A stretch of 58,697 bases of DNA from Lawsonibacter hominis (lineage in GTDB: Bacteria > Bacillota > Clostridia > Oscillospirales > Oscillospiraceae): NCBI RefSeq assembly GCF_014287895.1, contig NZ_JACOPP010000020.1, positions 1 to 58,697 of the forward strand, written 5' to 3'. The notes under the pieces were generated by a model that saw nothing but the letters and a program-made list of their open reading frames with translations, was not told the origin of the DNA and did not search any database. Each line of letters starts with the position of its first letter. Within the stretch, counting starts at the first letter, position 1. This document shows, in pieces, positions 15,833-24,819 of this stretch. Made by a program: the position numbers and the translations under genes.

Positions 15833-17194
15833 ATGGGTATCCTGCGGCAGAACAGCGGCGACATCACCCAGGGGGTCATCTGGAAACAGCTGCTGGCCTT
15901 CTTTTTCCCCCTGTGGTTCGGTACGTTTTTTCAGCAGCTCTATAACACCGTGGACACGGTCGTGGTGGGCCGTTTTGTGGGCAAGACCGCTTTGGCCGCT
16001 GTGGGCTCCACCGGGGTGGTAGTCAACCTGACGGTGGGCGTCTTTACCGGGCTTGCCAGCGGCGCGGTGGTCATCATCGCCCAGCACTACGGCGCCCGCC
16101 GGGGCCCGGAGGTCTTTCGGAGCGTCCATACCGCCATGCTCCTCTCCCTGCTGCTGGGCGCCTTTTTTATGGCGGCGGGCTTCCTGCTGACGCCCTGGTC
16201 CCTCCGGGCCATGGGGACCACTGAGGAAGCGCTGCCCGGCGCCATCCTCTATCAGCGGATCTACTTTCTGGGCATGATCCCCAATGTGGTCTACAATATG
16301 GGCACCGGTGTGCTCCGGGCGGTGGGGGATGCCCGGCGGCCGCTCTATTTCCTGATTGCCGCCTCGCTGTGCAACATCGTGCTGGACCTGGTGCTGGTGG
16401 TGGGCTTCGGGCTGGCGGTGCTGGGGGTGGCCCTGGCCACGGTGCTCTCCCAGCTGCTCTCCGCCGTGCTGGTGGTGCTCTCCCTGATGCGCTCGCAGGG
16501 GCAGGCCTATCAGCTTTTCCCCCGGCAGCTGCGGCTGTACGGCGCTCCGCTGAAGGATGCCATGCGGGTGGGCGTGCCCGCCGCCCTTCAGTCGGTGATG
16601 TACTCCGCCTCCAACATCGTCATCCAGGCTGCGATCAACTCCTTCGGCACCGACGCCGTAGCCGCCTGGACCGCCTACGGCAAAATGGACGTGATCTTCT
16701 GGATGTCCATCAACGCCATGGCCCTGGCCATCACGACCTTTGCCGGGCAGAACTACGGCGCGGGCCAATACGACCGGCTGAAGAAGGGCGTGCGGGTGTC
16801 GGTAGGCATGAGCGCGGGCTTTACCGTGCTCCTCAGCACCGCCATGACCGTGTTTGCCCGGCCGATCCTGAGCATATTCTCCCCCGACCCGGACGTGCTG
16901 GAGATCGGCGTGGCCATGGTGCGCTTTCTGGCGCCCTGCTATATCACGTATATCCTGGTGGAGCTGCTCCCCGGCGCGATCCGGGGAGCGGGCAGATCCA
17001 TGGTGCCCATGCTCATCTCGGTGTTCGGCGTGTGCGTGCTGCGGCTGGTGTGGCTGTTTACCGTGGTGCCGGCCCATCACACCATCGAGGCCGTGGAGCT
17101 GAGCTATCCCATCACCTGGGCGGTCACTTCCGCAGCCGTGCTGATCTACTACCGCTGGGGGCATTGGCTGCAGCCGCGGAACGGGACGGAATAA
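15833..17194 (+). CDS. MATE-family multidrug/toxin exporter
   Basis: A 453-residue integral membrane protein with 12 predicted helices in two similar halves, the MATE (MatE) pattern. It includes the N-terminal FFFPLWFGTFFQQLYNTVDT segment and GTGVLRAVGDARRPL after helix 5. MATE proteins extrude cationic compounds in exchange for Na+ or H+. The ATG follows AGGAGG by 5 nt. It is a single gene; a second, divergent MATE gene lies at 22150-23526. Substrate not predictable. Confidence 0.9.
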   Translation: MGILRQNSGDITQGVIWKQLLAFFFPLWFGTFFQQLYNTVDTVVVGRFVGKTALAAVGSTGVVVNLTVGVFTGLASGAVVIIAQHYGARRGPEVFRSVHTAMLLSLLLGAFFMAAGFLLTPWSLRAMGTTEEALPGAILYQRIYFLGMIPNVVYNMGTGVLRAVGDARRPLYFLIAASLCNIVLDLVLVVGFGLAVLGVALATVLSQLLSAVLVVLSLMRSQGQAYQLFPRQLRLYGAPLKDAMRVGVPAALQSVMYSASNIVIQAAINSFGTDAVAAWTAYGKMDVIFWMSINAMALAITTFAGQNYGAGQYDRLKKGVRVSVGMSAGFTVLLSTAMTVFARPILSIFSPDPDVLEIGVAMVRFLAPCYITYILVELLPGAIRGAGRSMVPMLISVFGVCVLRLVWLFTVVPAHHTIEAVELSYPITWAVTSAAVLIYYRWGHWLQPRNGTE

Positions 17195-17361
17195 ACGATC
17201 GCACACAGCGGTGCGGCTCTGGACAAGGACTGCCCCGCCGACGCTAAGCGCCGCCGTCAACGATCCCTGATTTCGTGCAAAACGCGGTCGTGCTTCGGCC
17301 TTGACAGGTCTGCTATACTGATAAGCAAAAGGGGAATTCCCAAAGAAAGGCAGATGCCGTT

Positions 17362-17994
17362 TTGAGCGAGCGCATATCCCTGCAGCATCCCGAATATCTG
17401 GAGATCACCGGCCCCGGCGGCGCGGTCACCCGTGGGGCGGATCAGGAGTGGTTCCCCGAGGGGTGGCAGCGCATGGCGGGCTGCGGCCCCACGGCGGCAG
17501 CGGTGGTCTTTGCCTACCTGGCCCGCGCCCATGCCGCCCTGGCGCCTCTGTGCCCCGGGGACGTGAGCGGCCGGAGGGAGTTTACGGCGCTGATGTGCCG
17601 GGTGTGGGACTATGTGACGCCCCGGCATCACGGGCTGAACAAGCCGGAGCTGATGCAGCGGGGCATGGAGGCCTATGCCGGGGCGCGGGGGATCGCGCTC
17701 TCCCCTGCCCGGCTGGAGATCCCCGCCGCCCGCACCAAGCGCCCGGAGTATGCCGCGGTGGCCCGTTTCGTGCGGGACAGCCTGGAGCGGGAGTGCCCGG
17801 TGGCCTTCCTGAACCTGCACAACGGCAAGGTGAAGGACCTGGACTGGTGGCACTGGGTCACCATCGTCGCCCTGGAAGGGGAGCGGGCCGTCATCCTGGA
17901 CAGCGGCAGGGAGCTGGAGATCGACCTGGCCCTCTGGCTGGAGACCACCCGCAAGCGGGGCGGCCTGGTGTCCGCCCTGGGGGTGCGGCCGTGA
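17362..17994 (+). CDS. C39-like (papain-fold) cysteine peptidase
   Basis: A 210-residue soluble protein. The block RMAGCGPTAAAVV looks like the nucleophile Cys helix of bacteriocin-processing C39 and related papain-fold enzymes. The His is supplied by WWHWVTIV, and the third polar residue by ILDSG. The natural substrate is unknown; no bacteriocin or ABC transporter gene is adjacent. It starts with TTG preceded by GAAAGG; no in-frame ATG is close. A possible extended -10 (TGCTATACT, 17311-17319) lies upstream. Its stop overlaps the GTG start of the next gene, so the two are co-translated. Confidence 0.65.
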   Translation: MSERISLQHPEYLEITGPGGAVTRGADQEWFPEGWQRMAGCGPTAAAVVFAYLARAHAALAPLCPGDVSGRREFTALMCRVWDYVTPRHHGLNKPELMQRGMEAYAGARGIALSPARLEIPAARTKRPEYAAVARFVRDSLERECPVAFLNLHNGKVKDLDWWHWVTIVALEGERAVILDSGRELEIDLALWLETTRKRGGLVSALGVRP

Positions 17995-18287
17995 GGGCGT
18001 GGCTCGCCGCCCACTGGATCGGGGCGGCGGGATATGTGCTGTGCGTCAGCCTCGCCGCCTTTCTCCTGATGGGGGCGGACAAGCGCCGCGCCCGCCGGGG
18101 GGACTGGCGCGTGCCGGAGCGCACCCTTTTCCTGGCGGCACTGCTGGGGGGCGCTCCCGGCGCGCTTCTGGGGATGTGGGCCTTCCGGCACAAGACCCGG
18201 CACTGGCAGTTTCGGTTTGGCCTGCCTGCCATCCTGCTGCTTCAGGCGGCCCTGCTGCTCTGGTGCCTCGCCGGCGGGGCGGGCTGA
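17991..18287 (+). CDS. DUF1294 small membrane protein
   Basis: A 98-residue protein with three hydrophobic helices and a basic loop (MGADKRRARRGDWRVPE), followed by the GGAPGALLGMWAFRHKTRH block characteristic of DUF1294. The GTG start overlaps the upstream stop (GTGA). Function is unknown; the KTRHWQF motif is conserved in the family. Pairing with the C39-like gene may be local. Confidence 0.8.
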   Translation: MRAWLAAHWIGAAGYVLCVSLAAFLLMGADKRRARRGDWRVPERTLFLAALLGGAPGALLGMWAFRHKTRHWQFRFGLPAILLLQAALLLWCLAGGAG

Positions 18288-18562
18288 CCGGCGCACGCCG
18301 GCCGGTTGAAAAAGGGGCTTGGCCGCGTTTGGGGGGAGGCTGCACGAAAGTTTCGCCTCGGTTTCCGGCCGAATTACCGGCCGATCCTTTGCGGGGAACG
18401 CCACGTTCTGAGGCCGCAGCGTGAGGACCTGCGCCGGCGGCGCCTGTTTCGCGCAGGCCGGTGCGGCTGTGGCCCCGGAAAAGGCGGATTTCGATTTTAC
18501 ACCGCCGTCTTCGGACGGCGAAACGCCGCAAGGCCCTCCTGCGGGAGGCCTTTGACAGACCG

Positions 18563-18595
18563 ACGTGGGCCTCCGGCTTTGCCGGAGGCCCACGT
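18563..18595 (-). terminator. Hairpin after the DEAD-box helicase gene
   Basis: A perfect 15-bp stem, ACGTGGGCCTCCGGC (18563-18577) with its complement (18581-18595), lies 17 nt beyond the helicase stop on the minus strand. The rest of 18288-18562 contains further short GC hairpins but no gene that I can support. Confidence 0.6.
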
Positions 18596-18611
18596 GACGT
18601 TTGCAGGGGGA

Positions 18612-20453
18612 TCAGTCGTCCCGGCTGAGGTAATAGGGCTTCATCAGGCTGGGCTGTTCGGTGGAATCCTTTTGGCTGCCGGTGCGCAGGGTGACCTCCG
18701 GCGGCCGGCCGCCGCGCCCCCGGGCGCCGGAACGCTTTTTCTTCGCCTTGGGCACGGCCAGGGGCTCGGCGGCCGGCCGCGCCGGCTGGGCCTGCTGCGT
18801 GCCTCCGGACTTCGTTTTGCCGCCCCGGCGTTTTGGACCGCCGGACGCGGCCCCGGTCCGCTGTTTGTCCTGCTTTGCGCGGGGGGGCTGGGCCGGGCTG
18901 CTTTTCGGGGCCAGAAGCCGCGCGGTGGCGTCCAGGATCACATCGCTGGCCAGGGGGTCCGGCTTATAAAAGTCGCTGTACTCCTCCGCGGCGGCGGGGC
19001 GGCTTGGTGCGGTGGCGGTCAGGGCCTCTTCCAGCGTGGCGCTGGCCCGGTAGCCCCGGGCGCGCTTTTTCTCACCGGGGGTGCGCTGGGCGGAAGGCGT
19101 CTGCTCCAGGGGCCCGGCCGCCTTGGCGGGCCGTGCCGCCTTGGCCCTGGAGGGCTGGGCCGCGTCCGCCGGGCGGGCCGGCGCGGCGTTTGCCTTCCGG
19201 TCTGCGGCGGCCGCCCGGTTGGCCGCGTCCCGCTCCTGGCGGCGGGCTTTGGCGGCGGCGCGGGCTTCGGCGTCCTCGGGATTGACTACACGGCCCTTCT
19301 TGTCGCGGGGCAGGGGCTCCAGGATCTCCATGGGCCAGGGGTGCCCCTCCACCACCGGGATCTTACGGGCGATCAGCTTCTCAATGGCCTTGCGCTCCTC
19401 CTGCTCGTTGCTGTCGCAGAAGGAGACGGCGGTGCCGCCGTGGCCCGCCCGGCCGGTGCGGCCGATCCGGTGCACGTAGGTCTCCGGTACGTCGGGCAGG
19501 TTGTAGTTGAACACGTGGGAGAGCTCCTCGATGTCCAGTCCCCGGGCGGCGATATCCGTGGCCACCAGGACCTGCACCGCGCCGGACTTGAAGTCCGCCA
19601 GGGCCTGCTGCCGGGCGGTCTGGCTCTTGTTGCCGTGAATGGCGGCGGCGGAGATGCCCGCCTTCACCAGGTCGCCCGCCACTTTGTTGGCTCCGTGCTT
19701 GGTGCGGGTGAACACCAGGGCGTTTTTGACCCCGTCCTCCCGGACGAGCGCGGAAAGAAGCTTGGTCTTATTGCCGCGGTCCACATAGTAGAGCTTTTGG
19801 TCGATGACCTCCACGGGAGAGGAGATGGGGTCCACCGCCACCTTGACCGGGTCCTTCAGCAGGGAGTCCACCAGACCCTGCACCTCGGCGGGCATGGTGG
19901 CGGAGAAAAAGAGGGTCTGCTTTCGGGCGGGCAGCCAGCTCAGGATGCGGCGCACGTCGTGGATGAAGCCCATGTCCAGCATCCGGTCGGCCTCGTCCAG
20001 CACGAAGATCTCCAGCCGGGAGAGGTCGATCAGCTTCTGCCCGTACAGGTCGCCCAGCCGGCCGGGGGTGGCGACCAGGATATCGACGCCTTTTTTCAGG
20101 CGCTCCACCTGGGGCGCCTGCCCCACCCCGCCGAAAATAACGGCGCAGCGCAGCGGCAGGTTCTTGCCGTAGGCCTCGAAGCTCTCCTGGATCTGGAGGG
20201 CCAGCTCCCGGGTCGGGGTGAGAATGAGGGCCCGGATGGGCCGTCCGCTGGCCTTCCCTGCGGCCAGACGCTGCAGGATGGGGGCGGCGAAGGCGCAGGT
20301 TTTTCCGGTGCCGGTCTGGGCGCAGCCCAGTACGTCCCGCCCGGACAGGGCGGGGGGGATGGCTTTTTCCTGAATGGGGGAAGGGCGTTCATAGCCCTGA
20401 TCGGCCAGCGCCCTCAGGATGGGCTTGTTCAGGCCGAGTTCCTGGAATGTCAT
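18612..20453 (-). CDS. DEAD-box RNA helicase, RhlE-like, with long basic tail
   Basis: A 613-residue ATP-dependent RNA helicase. The motifs in order are the Q motif (RPSPIQEKAIP), AQTGTGKT, PTRELA, DEAD, SAT, VATDIAARGLD and HRIGRTGR, covering residues 1 to about 375. The remaining 240 residues are a low-complexity Ala/Lys/Arg/Pro-rich tail likely to bind RNA non-specifically. Such proteins remodel structured RNA in ribosome assembly and cold adaptation. The tail is GC-rich and produces long false reading frames on the other strand. It is monocistronic, flanked by hairpins. Confidence 0.92.
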   Translation of the reverse strand: MTFQELGLNKPILRALADQGYERPSPIQEKAIPPALSGRDVLGCAQTGTGKTCAFAAPILQRLAAGKASGRPIRALILTPTRELALQIQESFEAYGKNLPLRCAVIFGGVGQAPQVERLKKGVDILVATPGRLGDLYGQKLIDLSRLEIFVLDEADRMLDMGFIHDVRRILSWLPARKQTLFFSATMPAEVQGLVDSLLKDPVKVAVDPISSPVEVIDQKLYYVDRGNKTKLLSALVREDGVKNALVFTRTKHGANKVAGDLVKAGISAAAIHGNKSQTARQQALADFKSGAVQVLVATDIAARGLDIEELSHVFNYNLPDVPETYVHRIGRTGRAGHGGTAVSFCDSNEQEERKAIEKLIARKIPVVEGHPWPMEILEPLPRDKKGRVVNPEDAEARAAAKARRQERDAANRAAAADRKANAAPARPADAAQPSRAKAARPAKAAGPLEQTPSAQRTPGEKKRARGYRASATLEEALTATAPSRPAAAEEYSDFYKPDPLASDVILDATARLLAPKSSPAQPPRAKQDKQRTGAASGGPKRRGGKTKSGGTQQAQPARPAAEPLAVPKAKKKRSGARGRGGRPPEVTLRTGSQKDSTEQPSLMKPYYLSRDD

Positions 20454-20550
20454 GTTGCAGAATCCTTTACCATTTAAATTTGCCCTCCCTGCGCAGGGGG
20501 GCGGATTGCCGGGAAGCCGCGGCGCAGACGCGGCATATCACACGACGAAC

Positions 20551-20576
20551 AAGCCCGCCGGGGCCCCGGCGGGCGT
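20551..20576 (-). terminator. Terminator downstream of aroK
   Basis: A 12- to 13-bp GC stem (GCCCGCCGGGG with its complement) lies about 50 nt after the aroK stop on the minus strand, followed by TTGTT. The region 20454-20625 contains nothing else recognisable. Confidence 0.65.
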
Positions 20577-20625
20577 TTCGCACGCGATATTCCTACATTC
20601 TGTAGTATATCACATTTTTCCAGAA

Positions 20626-21144
20626 TTACAAGCGCGGCGGAAAACGCCCGCCCAGCGCCCGCAGCACCGCGGCCACCGTCTGCTCCAGGGTATCTCCGGC
20701 CACATCCACCGCGGCGCCGGCAAAGCGCTCGTACAAGGGGGCGCGGTAGGCGTAGAGGTCCGCCAGGGTCTGGCCGGGAGCCATGGCGATGCCCCGGGTG
20801 GTGATGTTGTCGATCCGGCGTTCCAGCTCCGGCAGGGGCACCCGCAGGTACAGGACCCGGCCCAGCGCCCGCAGGTGTTCCATGGCCCGCTCCCGGCACA
20901 CGGCGCTGCCGCCGGGGGCGATGACGCTTGCGCGGCAGTCCAGGGAACGGATGGCCGCCTCCTCCGCGTCCAGAAAGGCGTCCAGGCCCCGCTGGTCCAG
21001 AAGTTCCTGGAGCAGCAGGCCCTCCCGCTGCTGGATGAGCAGGTCGGTGTCGATAAACGGAAGGCCCAGGGCCTTGGCCAGCAGCACGCCGACGGTGCTC
21101 TTGCCCGAGCCCGGCATGCCGATCAGGGTGATGTTGTCCTTCAA
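20626..21144 (-). CDS. aroK: Shikimate kinase
   Basis: A 172-residue kinase that phosphorylates shikimate at O3 in chorismate synthesis. The Walker A motif is GMPGSGKST (residues 9-17), the shikimate-binding DTD follows at about 32-34, and the GG motif appears in APGGSAV. Length matches the family. The start is TTG with AAGGAG upstream. It lies 27 nt after the zinc-ribbon membrane gene and may be co-transcribed with it; no other aromatic pathway genes are nearby. Confidence 0.93.
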   Translation of the reverse strand: MKDNITLIGMPGSGKSTVGVLLAKALGLPFIDTDLLIQQREGLLLQELLDQRGLDAFLDAEEAAIRSLDCRASVIAPGGSAVCRERAMEHLRALGRVLYLRVPLPELERRIDNITTRGIAMAPGQTLADLYAYRAPLYERFAGAAVDVAGDTLEQTVAAVLRALGGRFPPRL

Positions 21145-21171
21145 GGGAATGCTCCTTCCGGGGATGAAATG

Positions 21172-22011
21172 TCAGGGCAGTTCCAGGGCGACGGTATGGC
21201 AGGCGCCCCCGGAGGCGTCCGCCGTGGCTTCGCCCAGCACCAGCTCGGCGGGACCCTCCGCACCGGCGGGGAGGAAAAAGACCAGCTGCCCGTACAGGGG
21301 GTCGTCCCACTGGGCGTCGGACAGGGTAACGTCGTACACCCCGTATTCACTCAGCTTGCGGGAGAGGACGGGGTCCCCGTCCACGGCGCAGACCGTGGTC
21401 CCGTCGGAGAGGATCAGGTAAGGGGCGGGAAAGCGCTTGCCCCTCAGGACCTGTCCGCCCTCCACCCAAAGGTCTACCGCTACGCACCGGGGTGGGAAGC
21501 CAAACTGCTCGCTGAGCGCCTGCACGCCTTCCACCGCCCAGGCGTCTTCTACGGTGACCTCCATGCCGCTGATGGAGAAGGTCTCCCACAGGGCGTGGGC
21601 CCGCGCCTGCGGACGGACGGAAAGCGGTCCGCTCCCCGCGGTCCGCCAGAGGGCCAGGCATGCCCCCAGCAGCGCCGCCGCGGCAACCAGCGCCAGAACG
21701 GCCCGAGCGGCGGCGCGCTTCCGGCGCGGCCCGGCCGGCTCCTCACAGGCGGCGCAGTCCCGGATGCGCCCGGCATGCCGCCCGCGTCCCGCCTCCGGCA
21801 TGCTGCCGCGGGTAGGATGGCCGCGGCCCGGGCGGTTTTGTGCGGCGCGCTGCTGATTCTGCTGACCGGTCTGAAACCGGGCGAGCATCTCCTGCTCCAG
21901 CCGGGTGGCGTCGCTGTCCGGCGGGGGGTTGAAGCTGCCGCATTTGGGGCAGAAATCGTCTTTGTCGTAATCGTAGCGTCTGCCGCAGTCCCGGCAGATG
22001 ATGCATGGCAT
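21172..22011 (-). CDS. Zinc-ribbon membrane protein of unknown function
   Basis: A 279-residue protein. An N-terminal CxxC...CxxC zinc ribbon (CIICRDCG ... FCPKCGSF) is followed by a Gln/Arg/Pro-rich linker, a second Cys pair (CAAC), one transmembrane helix near residues 125-145, and an extracellular domain of about 130 residues resembling no family I recognise. The outer domain is acidic and beta-rich in appearance. ATG 22011 is preferred because of its GAGGAGGGG site. It is upstream of aroK on the same strand. Confidence 0.7.
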   Translation of the reverse strand: MPCIICRDCGRRYDYDKDDFCPKCGSFNPPPDSDATRLEQEMLARFQTGQQNQQRAAQNRPGRGHPTRGSMPEAGRGRHAGRIRDCAACEEPAGPRRKRAAARAVLALVAAAALLGACLALWRTAGSGPLSVRPQARAHALWETFSISGMEVTVEDAWAVEGVQALSEQFGFPPRCVAVDLWVEGGQVLRGKRFPAPYLILSDGTTVCAVDGDPVLSRKLSEYGVYDVTLSDAQWDDPLYGQLVFFLPAGAEGPAELVLGEATADASGGACHTVALELP

Positions 22012-22149
22012 GGCCGCACCCCTCCTCAGGTCCCGTTTGCATGGCGGACGACGGACCGCTTCCGGAGCCGGTTGAACCATCCGCGCCCTGCCGTTTCGCC
22101 CGGCGCAAAAGGACCGCTCCGCCGGCGTTTGCGGGGGAAGAAACAGGGC

Positions 22150-23526
22150 CTAAGCCCCAAGCTGTTTGCGGCGTGCCTCCAGAATGCGGGGAAAGCGCCG
22201 CAGGAAGACCAGGCCGGTGGCGGTGGCGGCCAGAAGGTCGGCCGCCGGCTCGGCCAGGTAGACGGCAAAGACCTGGTTCCCCGTCAGCAGGAGGGGCAGC
22301 AGATAGATCAGCGGGATGAGCAGGATGACCTTGCGCAGCAGGGCCAGGAACAGGGAGACCCTGGCCTGCCCCAGCGCGACGAAGGTCTGCTGGCAGGCGC
22401 TCTGAAGGCCCATCATAAAGAAGCCGGCCATATAGATGCGCAGCACCCGCACGGTAAGGGCCACCAGCTCCGGCTTGTTATTGAACAGGGCCACGAACAC
22501 GCCGGGAAACAGCTCCACTGCCGCCCAGCCCGCCACGGACAGAAGCAGGGAAAAGCGGAGCATCAGCGAGAAGCACCGTTTCACCCGGTCCAGGCTGCCT
22601 GCGCCGTAGTTGTAGCCGATGATGGGCTGCGCCCCCTGGGCCAGCCCCTGAAAGGGCATCCAAAGCACCTGCATGATGCTGCTTGCGATGGTCATGGCCC
22701 CCACATAGAGGTCTCCGCCGTAATGCTTCAGGGAGGAATTGAGGGCGATGTTGACCAGACTCTCCGTGGACTGCATGATAAAAGGAGAAACCCCGATGGC
22801 CACCACCGGGGCCAGGATGCTCCAGCGCAGGCGCAGGCAGCGTGCCTGGAGCCGGAGCCTGGTGCGCCTGCCCCGCAGAAAGGAAAGGACCCACAGGGCG
22901 GAAACGCCCTGGGCCAGAATGGTGGCCAGGGCCGCGCCCTTCACCCCCATGCCGAACCCGAAAATGAAAATGGGATCCAGCACGATGTTGGTGACGGCGC
23001 CGATGACCACCGTGGCCATGGAGTAGGTGGAAAAGCCCTGGGTGGTGATAAAGTTGTTCAGCCCCAGGGAGACCTGCACGAACAGGGTGCCCCACAGATA
23101 GACGCCCAGGTAGTCCGCGGCGTAGCCGATGGTGTTGCCGCTGGCGCCGAAGAGGAGGAGCATGGGCTCCTTGAGCAGCTGGAACACCACGGTGACGGCC
23201 GCCGAGATGACCGCCAGCAGGGCGGCGCAGCTGCCCAGGATCTCATTGGCCAGGTCCTCCCTGCCCTCCCCCATGCGGATGGCGGCCCGGGAGCCGCCCC
23301 CCATGCCCACCAGAGCGGATAGGGCGGAGATAAACATGAGCACCGGGAAGCACACGCCCAGGCCCGTGAGCGCCAAATCCCCGACCCCTTCGATGTGGCC
23401 GATGTACATCCGGTCCACGATATTGTACAGGGCGTTGATGAGCTGCGCGGCGATGGCGGGCAGGGCCAGACGCACCAAAAGCGTACCCACGCGGTCCCGG
23501 CCCAGGTCGTTGGTTGGCTTTGCCAT
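22150..23526 (-). CDS. MATE-family exporter (second copy)
   Basis: A 458-residue, 12-helix MATE transporter. It has the MATE-type ALPAIAAQLINALYNIVDRM opening and a GLAQGAQPIIGYNYGAG block in the second half, as in the NorM/DinF-like branch of clostridial MATEs. It is only distantly similar to the MATE at 15833. ATG 23526 has GAGG 10 nt upstream; a GTG at 23535 overlaps the HD gene stop and is less likely. It is probably translated with the upstream HD-domain gene. Confidence 0.88.
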   Translation of the reverse strand: MAKPTNDLGRDRVGTLLVRLALPAIAAQLINALYNIVDRMYIGHIEGVGDLALTGLGVCFPVLMFISALSALVGMGGGSRAAIRMGEGREDLANEILGSCAALLAVISAAVTVVFQLLKEPMLLLFGASGNTIGYAADYLGVYLWGTLFVQVSLGLNNFITTQGFSTYSMATVVIGAVTNIVLDPIFIFGFGMGVKGAALATILAQGVSALWVLSFLRGRRTRLRLQARCLRLRWSILAPVVAIGVSPFIMQSTESLVNIALNSSLKHYGGDLYVGAMTIASSIMQVLWMPFQGLAQGAQPIIGYNYGAGSLDRVKRCFSLMLRFSLLLSVAGWAAVELFPGVFVALFNNKPELVALTVRVLRIYMAGFFMMGLQSACQQTFVALGQARVSLFLALLRKVILLIPLIYLLPLLLTGNQVFAVYLAEPAADLLAATATGLVFLRRFPRILEARRKQLGA

Positions 23527-23531
23527 TGGGG

Positions 23532-24116
23532 TCACGCCTCGTCTTTCTCCAAAAAATAAGTAGCCTCCATGTCCGCCAGGGACAGGGCGAAGGCCAGGGG
23601 ATACTGCTGCAGGGCCTGTCCCACCAGGCGCTTGTCCTCATCCCCGGAAAAGCCCATGTGCCAGCGGATGGCCATGGCCTCCTCCCGGGTGAGCTTCAAA
23701 AAGCCGGAGATGATGTAGACGCTCTTCTCCCCATGGCCGTAGGGGAGCGTGTCCTCGTAAAAAAAGGTGGGCACGCTCTGCCACTTGCCGTCGCTCCCCT
23801 TCACGTTGCGGGAGCCGGCCTTGTAGCAGCCGATCTTGCACAGGTCGTGGAGCAGGGCGGCCACGGCCACGGATTCCGCCGGGTACTCCAGCGCGTACAG
23901 CTCCTGCACCCGCTCCCGTTCCAGATAGGCGCACAGGCAGTGGTAGACGTTCAGACTGTGCTCGCACAGCCCCCCGGCGTAGGCGCCGTGGAACCGGGCC
24001 GAGGCGGGGGCAGTGAAAAAATCGCTTTTGTGCTCCAGATAATCCAGCAGGGCCTCCGCTCCGTCCCGGCGGATGTTCTCCCGGTAGATCTGGATGAATG
24101 TTTCCTTCGCGCTCAT
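23532..24116 (-). CDS. HD-domain phosphohydrolase-like protein
   Basis: A 194-residue protein with the HD metal motif HSLNVYH ... LLHDLCKIG (His and HD about 45 residues apart), as in small HD hydrolases acting on nucleotides. The HD pair, a preceding His and a C-terminal Asp (SLADMEATY) could form the metal site. It lies directly upstream of the second MATE gene. Homologues are often annotated only as 'hydrolase'; the substrate is unknown. Confidence 0.8.
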   Translation of the reverse strand: MSAKETFIQIYRENIRRDGAEALLDYLEHKSDFFTAPASARFHGAYAGGLCEHSLNVYHCLCAYLERERVQELYALEYPAESVAVAALLHDLCKIGCYKAGSRNVKGSDGKWQSVPTFFYEDTLPYGHGEKSVYIISGFLKLTREEAMAIRWHMGFSGDEDKRLVGQALQQYPLAFALSLADMEATYFLEKDEA

Positions 24117-24233
24117 AAGGGCCTCCCTCGTATGCAACTCATTGCGCCCTATTCTACCACAGCCCGCCGGAAAAGGCCACCCCCGCACCGCGCGGGCCGG
24201 GCGGGCATAAGATGGGCGGAATGGAGTGAGACG

Positions 24234-24794
24234 ATGGCGCATTTGGGAACGGGGCTGGCCGTACTGCTTTTCGTGGCGGCCTGTAATCTGGACACACTGA
24301 TCCTGGCGATGGGCTACGGGGTCAAGGGGATCCGCCTTTCCGCCGGACGGCGGCTGGTGCTCTCGGCGGTAACGACCCTGGTCACGTGGCTGTCCCTGGT
24401 TCTGGGGGATATCGCCGCGCTGGTGCTCACGGCCCGGGCGGGCGCCCGGCTGGGCGGGGTGGTGCTGGTGGGCATCGGCCTGTGGTTCGTGCTGGACTGG
24501 CTGCGCCGCGCCGGAGGCGGCGGGGAGCCCGGCGGCGGGGCGGCCACCCTTTGGGAGTGCGTGTGCCTGGCCGCCGCCTTGGCGGTCAACAACGCCGGGG
24601 TGGGCGCGGCCGCCGGGGTATCCGGCCTGAACCCCCACTGGGCGGCCCTGGGAAACTTCCTGGCCACGCTGGCCGCCCTGGCCCTGGGCTACCGCCTGGG
24701 CGCGGGGCCGGCGGGGCGGCTGCTGGGCAAATACGCCCTTCCGCTCTCCGGGCTTCTGCTCATCCTGCTGGGCGTGTGGGAGATGCTCGGATAA
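24234..24794 (+). CDS. MntP/YtaF-like membrane protein
   Basis: A 186-residue protein with six predicted helices. Acidic residues lie within the membrane (ACNLDTLILAMGYGVKGI near the N terminus and AVNNAGVGAAAG in the second half), the two-fold repeat seen in MntP manganese exporters and the sporulation protein YtaF. The NxD-type motif of the first half and NNAGVG of the second suggest the YtaF branch. The start is ATG after GGAGTGAG. It is a single gene between opposed units. Confidence 0.7.
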   Translation: MAHLGTGLAVLLFVAACNLDTLILAMGYGVKGIRLSAGRRLVLSAVTTLVTWLSLVLGDIAALVLTARAGARLGGVVLVGIGLWFVLDWLRRAGGGGEPGGGAATLWECVCLAAALAVNNAGVGAAAGVSGLNPHWAALGNFLATLAALALGYRLGAGPAGRLLGKYALPLSGLLLILLGVWEMLG

Positions 24795-24819
24795 CGGGGC
24801 CCGGAGCAGGCGCCCCGCT

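Noticed and set aside
18306..20477. A 723-codon + strand frame over the helicase gene
   Set aside because: The minus-strand frame carries every DEAD-box motif. The + frame is low-complexity and lacks a start site.
20419..23322. A 967-codon + strand frame spanning aroK, the zinc-ribbon gene and part of the MATE gene
   Set aside because: It crosses three real genes and their intergenic gaps, and is Gln/Gly/His-rich without domains.
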